From Ficedula albicollis (lineage: Eukaryota > Chordata > Aves > Passeriformes > Muscicapidae), in assembly GCF_000247815.1 (NCBI RefSeq), contig NC_021675.1:66669040-66733039 (forward strand): a stretch of 64,000 nt of DNA, given 5' to 3'. Position 1 is the stretch's first letter; each line of letters begins with the position of its first letter. Under the pieces are notes generated by a model, which saw nothing but the letters and a program-made list of their open reading frames with translations, made no database searches and was not told the origin of the DNA. Of this stretch, positions 58,079-64,000 are shown in pieces. Position numbers and translations under genes: made by a program.

Positions 58079-61000
58079 AGTTATCACACCTGACAGGCAA
58101 CCAAGAATAAATGACATGGAAAATGATCATTTAATTATAATTTCTTCATCATTAGAAAATTGATTGAACAGGGTAATGGAGAGGGTAATACGACTGGAGA
58201 TCACAGCTAAAGCTGTAGCTGAGCACAAAGTGACCCTGTTCAGCACTGGAAGGGGAGGTTTTCTGTTCTGCTTTATGTCATGTGTCTGAAACACTGGGAT
58301 GTCAGGCTGGGCGACCAGGCCCCTCACAAAGGTGCAAATGTGATAGTCCTGACAAATGACTTCTCCCTTGGGCTGGCACCAGTGAGGTGGATTGGTTTGG
58401 TGCAGTGGCAGGTGAGTTTGATAAAGCCAAAGGCAGAGGTGGTCTGTCTCACTGTGCCACTGCATGGCAGTGCTGAGAGCCCAGGGGGTGCCACACCCTG
58501 TGGGGTGGCTTTAGGTGGGACTAAACACCCATTCTGTCCTAGGAGCTGGCATCTGCCCCTGGGGTCCTCTCTGCCCTGAGCTGTCACCAGCACAGATCCT
58601 GTCCAAGCAGGGACATCTCTGTGGGGCAGACAAATTTCTTCACCTAGAAGCCCGTTTTGTTGATATTTCTCCTCATTTCACCCTCACCTACCCTGGCTGT
58701 TCTCCACTGATGCAAATCCTTATCTCGACCAGCTTCAGTCACCAGGGGTGGGAACTGTGTCACTAAATGCAGACAGGTAAAAGCCCCAGAGGTCTTGCTC
58801 TGTTCTTTTCATAGTTGATGGAGATTTAATCTGCACAGCCAGGGGAACTGAGGGTGCAGTTCATCTTGTCTTGAAGCAGTTGCAAGCAGGCTGGGTGAAT
58901 TTTACCTCCAGAGGGCCTTTGGTGACTACAAAGGGAGCTGGGGTTCCTGCTGTGCTCCAAGTCAGTGCTGCAGAGACTGACTGTCGAGTGATGCAAATGT
59001 CACCCCGGTGACACCTGGCTCTGGGCTCCTTGAGCAGAGAGTGCAGAAAAATACCCACAGGGCAGCTCAGCCTACCTGCCCTAGACACGTTCCAGGGATG
59101 GACCAGGATGGGCCCCTGGGGCATCCTGACTCTTGCTGGGGACAGTAGATGTTTTAGGCAGCTAAAAGGTGTTAGAGATGGGTTCTAGGAGGTAACTTAG
59201 GAGATGAGCATCCTCCCTGCCTGTAGGCTGAGATCACTGCCTCTCACCAGGCTGCAGGAGAGCTCATGGCTGCAGACCCATCACTGCAAGAGGGTGACTG
59301 CAGGGCAGAGAGCCCAGAGCTGCCTCCCCCACTGCAGGGCAGCCCTGAGTCCCACCAGCACTCCCATTGGGTCCCAAATGGGGCTAGAACTCTGCACTGA
59401 AAGGCTGTGAGCCCTGGGAGAGCCCCCCTCCAGAGGTGAAACCAAAATGGGGCTAGAACTCTGCACTGAAAGGCTGTGAGCCCTGGGAGAGCCCCCCTCC
59501 AGAAGTGAAGCCTGTGGCTTGGAGATGGATGTGAGTGTGGATGGAAACCTTAATTTGTGAGGCGAGGACACTGTCAGGGTCCAGCAAATAAACCCTGGGG
59601 ACCAGCCTATGTGTGTAGAAGACATCTTGTAGCTGTTCTTCCCATATGTTTCTCCTTCCTGAATCCAAGCAGGTGACACTTGGAGAGTTTCTGAGAGCTA
59701 TCATCACACTCTATATCTATGACCATGTGGCCAGGAGTGTGGTGCTCAGACATGGGACCTGCCAGACCTCATCCTTGACTTTCACTGATAGCTGAGGGCT
59801 TTGGGCCAGCTCTCAGTAATATGGCAAAAAAGAGACCTGCAGACTATCCCAGAACAGGAGAAGGGCAAGTGGCACAACATGACTGAGCTGGGTAGTGGGA
59901 TGCTGGTCCCAACATCCTGCCATTTCTCCTGCTTTCAGCAGCTCAGCTGAGGGTGAGGTGTCACACGAGTGTCCCAGGGCCAGTGCTCTGCTCTCCCTCC
60001 TCCCTTTATCTGCAGATCGTGCTATGCTAACAAGGCACACGTACAGTGTTTGTGTGTGCATGTGAGACACGGTGCTGACTCTGGGCCAAGTGAGAAAAAT
60101 CATTAGTTACAGGCTCTGCAGGACTGAACTTGACGAGGAACTTGGGGCTTTGCCCCGACAGCGCTCGGCGCTGGTGCATTATTCAGTTTGTGGCTATGTT
60201 GATTTGCAGATCTAATCATTCCAACAACACATACAGAAAATTAATTTGGACGTGGGCCTGGTTTCAAGAGAAAGTTGGACCTAAAGGCAGGAGGTTGGTT
60301 GTATGGCTCAGGCAAAGGCCCAGGCTGGGGAATATCCTGTTTCCATCTCTTAAGCCTCACAAAGGAGATGGGATGGGGATGGAGTGGCAAAGATGAGTGG
60401 TGTTGAGTGGTACTGGAGCATGGGATAAGGAGGATTTCATCCCCACTGAGTCTTTCAAAATCAAAGCCCTAATCACTCAGCCCTGGATTTTGTTCATACC
60501 TCATGCATTCATGGGAGATGAGTTGGATGAAGGGGGAGATGTTCTCCTTTCCCCAGCCAAGGGATGGCCCCCAAGAGGTGCTGATTCAACAGATTGAGTC
60601 AACTCATTTCTAAAAATACATCTGGTTGGAAAAACATTGCTACTGAGAGTCAGACCAGATGCACTACTCCTGGACTGCCCAAGCCTTCAGACGCTTTCCA
60701 CTTCCTCACCTTGCTGATGGCGCCTGCTTCCATCAGCAAACAGCTTCTCAGTGGAGACACAAGTGATCCCAGACACCAGAGATTCCTCCATGGAGAAGAA
60801 TCCATGGCTTTGGTTGCTTCCAGCTGTGAGGGATGCTGCCTGCCCTCCTGCCCAGTCTGTGTGAGCTGGTGCTGTGAGAGCTGGTAGCAGCCTGCAAATC
60901 CCTGTGTCTTGAATTACCTGGTGAGCACTCTCCCTCCTTTTGATCGCAGACCCCTTAACTTTGCCTTCAGCCAGGGCTGTCTCAGCCCTGGACATGCTGA

Positions 61001-62089
61001 ATGGTCCCCTTTTAAAATGGGATTTAAGAGGGCATTAAGGACTAATTAGGTCTAATGAACAGCAGTGGCTGTTTTAGACCTGGTGCCTCCAGTTGACATC
61101 AAAGGATGAAGGGGATTGGGTGAAGCTGGAGGAAGTGTTATCAGCAGCAGGAAAGATTTAGACCCTGAAAAATCACCCCCCAGCAGGGGTGTTTGTGTTC
61201 CTAATCCCTCTGTGCCTGTCAGGCAGGGAGGTTGTGTGGGCCTGTCCCATTGGAGACAGGTGGGATCGAGAAATCCTGGAAATCATCACCATAGCTGCCT
61301 CCTCTGCCATCCCTCAGCATGGGCAGCTGCCATGGATTTGGGTGATCTCACTCCAAGCTGTCCCACTCCAAGCTGTGGGACACCAGGATAGGCTTCCCAA
61401 GGGAGGAGGCAGGGAGCAAGGTGGGAACAAGAGAAAGGAGGTGGAAGGGGACACAGGGACATATTCAGAACCGGGAGAAGAAGGGAGGCAGCTACTTGTC
61501 TCTCCTGGGAGCTTCCTCAAGTGCAGGCAGGGTGGGTGAGTCAGGGCTGCTCGTACACAAGCTGCTCATTAGCAGTGCCGATGCAGGACCCTGAGCCAGG
61601 CAGGGTTTATGTGCCCAGGCTGCAGCAATAGCAGCTGAGTCACACACCCCACCCAAAACATTTAAGCCTCTCACCATCTCCTGCATGTCAGAGGGACCTT
61701 CATTGTACGGGCCTGCATTGTCTGAACCGAGTGTGGTCTGAGGGCACAGGCACTGTGCAAAGCCAGCGGTACCTGCCTCCCATCCAAAGCACCAGCAGTT
61801 ATCTCCTGCCGTGACTCGGGTGGTTTTGCCCCTGCTGGGAAGTCAGGGGTCAGGCCCAGCACCACGGAGCCGTTTCCTGCCCTGTGCCAAGGCCGGCGCT
61901 CCGGGGTGGCAGAGATGGAGTTTGCCAGCAGCAATTCTCCCAGAGGTGCAGTTTACACCAGTATCGAACAGCGGTTTGCTTGGGGGGGATGTTACAGATA
62001 TCAAATCCTTTCACTGCAAAGTCAGATCTCTGCAGACAGCATTTTGGAGAGAGCAGGGAAAACAACAACTATTTATGGTTGTTGTTTAG
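58079..62089. other. Unique intergenic DNA
   Basis: No recognised gene or mobile element. A 69-bp tandem duplication is listed separately, and a 15-bp unit repeats twice at about 61348-61377. Confidence 0.45.
59376..59513 (+). repeat. Tandem duplication, 69-bp unit x2
   Basis: Copies start at 59376 and 59445 (AAATGGGGCTAGAACTCTGC) with about two mismatches. Confidence 0.93.
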
Positions 62090-62440
62090 GGTTATGGACG
62101 CAAATGCCCTTGAATGATACAAACCGTCTTAAGGGGAATTTTTGCGGCTGATTAAGCGTAACCACAAAGCTTCAAGAAAACATGTGTTTATTTTAAGTAA
62201 GTAATGTTGATTACTAATGAGAATACTTAGTAGATATGATCAAAGGTAGCTGAAGTGCCGTCATGATATCAAAGACTGGGATGGAACGCTTAATTTAGAT
62301 GTTGAAAAGCCAATCTAAGGTGAGCGTCTTGAAAGTAAATATCATTAACAGTATCTAGATTAGACCAAGGTATAAAAAGAATTGGAGGTAACAGCTTTCA
62401 AATCTCCCGTATAAACAGGCAGGTGATGCTGTGACTGGGG
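62090..62440. promoter_or_regulatory. AT-rich candidate enhancer with TCF/LEF and forkhead motifs
   Basis: Contains GATCAAAG and ATATCAAAG (TCF/LEF-like), and TGTTTATTTTA and GTATAAACA (forkhead-like). It also has several CpGs kept in otherwise AT-rich DNA. This composition suggests selection, but it is only motif-level evidence. Confidence 0.3.
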
Positions 62441-64000
62441 GAGGCGAGGCAGACACAGAGCCCAGGGAAGGGGATGGATGGTGCATCTGGCGCACGCAGC
62501 CGCTGGCCGGGCTCCCGGCTCTGCCCATCAGCATCTCCAGGGAGCCGGTTCTGGAGCCAGCGTGGCTCCTTTCTGCTCCAGCTTACCCAGGGGAAAGGGA
62601 TGGAAATGAATCCCCTGCTGCCAGTATCTTCTGCTTGAGCCCTAGTGCAGGGCTCTGGCTGAGGAGGGAAGGCTTGTGAAGGACTCTGGGCAGGAACAGG
62701 GTGTCCTCTCTGCCAGCTGACCCAGGAGGTCAGGCAGACTGATGGAGGGATGAGTCTGACAGTGCAGCTCAGTGCTCAACATCCAGGTGTCTGCATCCTG
62801 CTTCTGAAGCTTGTTTCTCTCTGCTACCCCTGTGCTGCTGTGTTATCCAGAAGGTGCTTGGGAAAGGGCTCCACATGTCCCACTGTCACCAGCCCTGCTC
62901 CTGGATGTAACATCCCTGCAGTGAAACACTGATGGGACTGGGACAGGCAGGACCTTATATCCCCTTGTCCTGCCGGTTGTGTCATGTAAGAGAGAATATG
63001 TTATTAATTTACCCCACATCTATCTCAAGTTTCCAGGTCAGAAAAACAGCCAGTATTAATTGAAAAAAATGTAGATGTGGCTGAGCCACGATCCACTGTG
63101 CCAAGATCCACAGGCTGGCGACCTCCGTGGTGGCCTCCGATCTCTGCCCTCCCTGCTGTCTCCCCAAGACCATTGCAACCAATCCCCTCTCCATCCCTGC
63201 TCCACTGCCCAACGTTAGCAGGGACCCTCTTATCCCAAACGCCCTGCTGATGGCCCGCAGCCCCGTGTCACTCCCCCGCTCCCCAGGAGCCACCTCGGGT
63301 ACGCCGGGCTCCGCACGTTCCCCTGGCCCGAGCCCCTTTGATCGAGCGCTGCGGGGCAGCGAGTGCTGCCAGACTCCTGCCCTGCCTTGCGTAGGCTGGG
63401 AGAGCCCTGCCTTCCCATTTGGGAAGTGCCCACATCGCTGGGTCTGCTGGGCACCCTGGCTGGCCACACGTGGGCCCAGCAGGCTGCTGTTGTATGAATC
63501 ATCCCCCCTTCCCCAGCTGCACTGGTGGTCCCACGTGGTGCCAGGGATGCTGGAGACAGGGAGAGGTGTCTCCCAGGGATAAGCCTCAGAAGGGTTAAAG
63601 GAGGGTGGCTTTTCAGGCAGGAGTGCCTGCTGGGTGAGGGCAGATACCATTCAAAGAGCTGGAAGGGTTGGGTGCTGGTCCTGCACAGGCCGATGCTTTA
63701 CTACATCCTTAAAAAGGTGCTTTCCAGAAAAATAAACTTGAAGTGCCTTTGAGCTACTTTCAGACATGGACTCAAACCCCAGCCTTGCAAAGGTAAGGGG
63801 CGCTGAAGCTTCAAAGCCCTGGTGTCCCCGTGTCCTGGCTGGACACCCTGCACAGTCCAGCTGTGGCTCAGGAACTGCTGGACACTGCAGGTCCAACATC
63901 TCAGCCAGGACTGCAGCATCTCATCTCCACTGAGTGGTGACAGTGCCATGTCAAGCTCTTACCAGAATTCTCTTTGCTCACAAGTGTTTTGCAGGCTCTT
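62441..64000. other. Right end of window, no gene recognised
   Basis: A small CpG-rich stretch lies at about 63230-63440. A 213-aa minus-strand frame across it (63009-63650) has no recognisable domain. Nothing else supported. Confidence 0.4.

Noticed and set aside
63009..63650. 213-residue minus-strand open frame
   Set aside because: It lies in CpG-rich DNA where stop codons are rare, and no domain is recognised.
43682..64000. Search for FOXI3 or another forkhead gene
   Set aside because: No forkhead-domain coding sequence was seen in any frame; it probably lies further right.

Overview
The window is vertebrate nuclear DNA, almost certainly from a bird and probably a passerine. The reasons are split genes with short GT-AG introns, several CR1 LINE 3' ends in the avian form, an ERVL-like LTR of a songbird type, and the gene order SMYD1 - FABP1 - THNSL2. 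From memory this is the same order as in mammals (human 2p11.2), with the middle gene inverted. No bacterial or viral gene organisation is present.

Layout. (1) 1-19747: SMYD1 on the + strand, a muscle SET/MYND methyltransferase and myosin chaperone. Nine coding exons are present. The first coding exon, about 46 residues in mammals, is not found and probably lies left of the window. Intron 1 carries two very long, pure microsatellites, TTTTC x211 and ATAAAT x~60. (2) 21858-24850: FABP1 on the - strand, tail-to-tail with SMYD1. It has four exons and a complete 127-aa liver fatty-acid-binding protein. Upstream are a TATA box, a DR1/PPRE-like element and an HNF1-like element in liver-gene spacing. 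(3) 24921-35965: an intergenic block between divergently transcribed FABP1 and THNSL2. It holds a palindromic GATA cluster, a CR1, a CpG-rich segment with a CTCF-like site, a 68-bp minisatellite x10 and a 252-bp pure C homopolymer. (4) 35966-43681: THNSL2 on the + strand, a complete eight-coding-exon, 489-aa PLP-dependent threonine-synthase-like protein. (5) 43682-64000: about 20 kb without a recognisable gene. It contains short tandem duplications, a CR1, an orphan CpG island near 55.65-55.99 kb and several AT-rich segments that look like conserved regulatory DNA. In mammals the next gene on this side is FOXI3; no forkhead coding sequence is seen here.

The three genes do not form a pathway. 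SMYD1 acts in striated muscle, FABP1 in liver and gut lipid handling, and THNSL2 in phosphorylated-hydroxyamino-acid breakdown. A reverse and a forward CTCF-like motif (31.2 kb and 36.5 kb, divergent) may separate the SMYD1/FABP1 side from the THNSL2 side. The most unusual sequence-level observation is a recurrent pattern of two-copy tandem duplications with units of about 59-75 bp across the window, together with the C homopolymer, which may be an assembly artefact.
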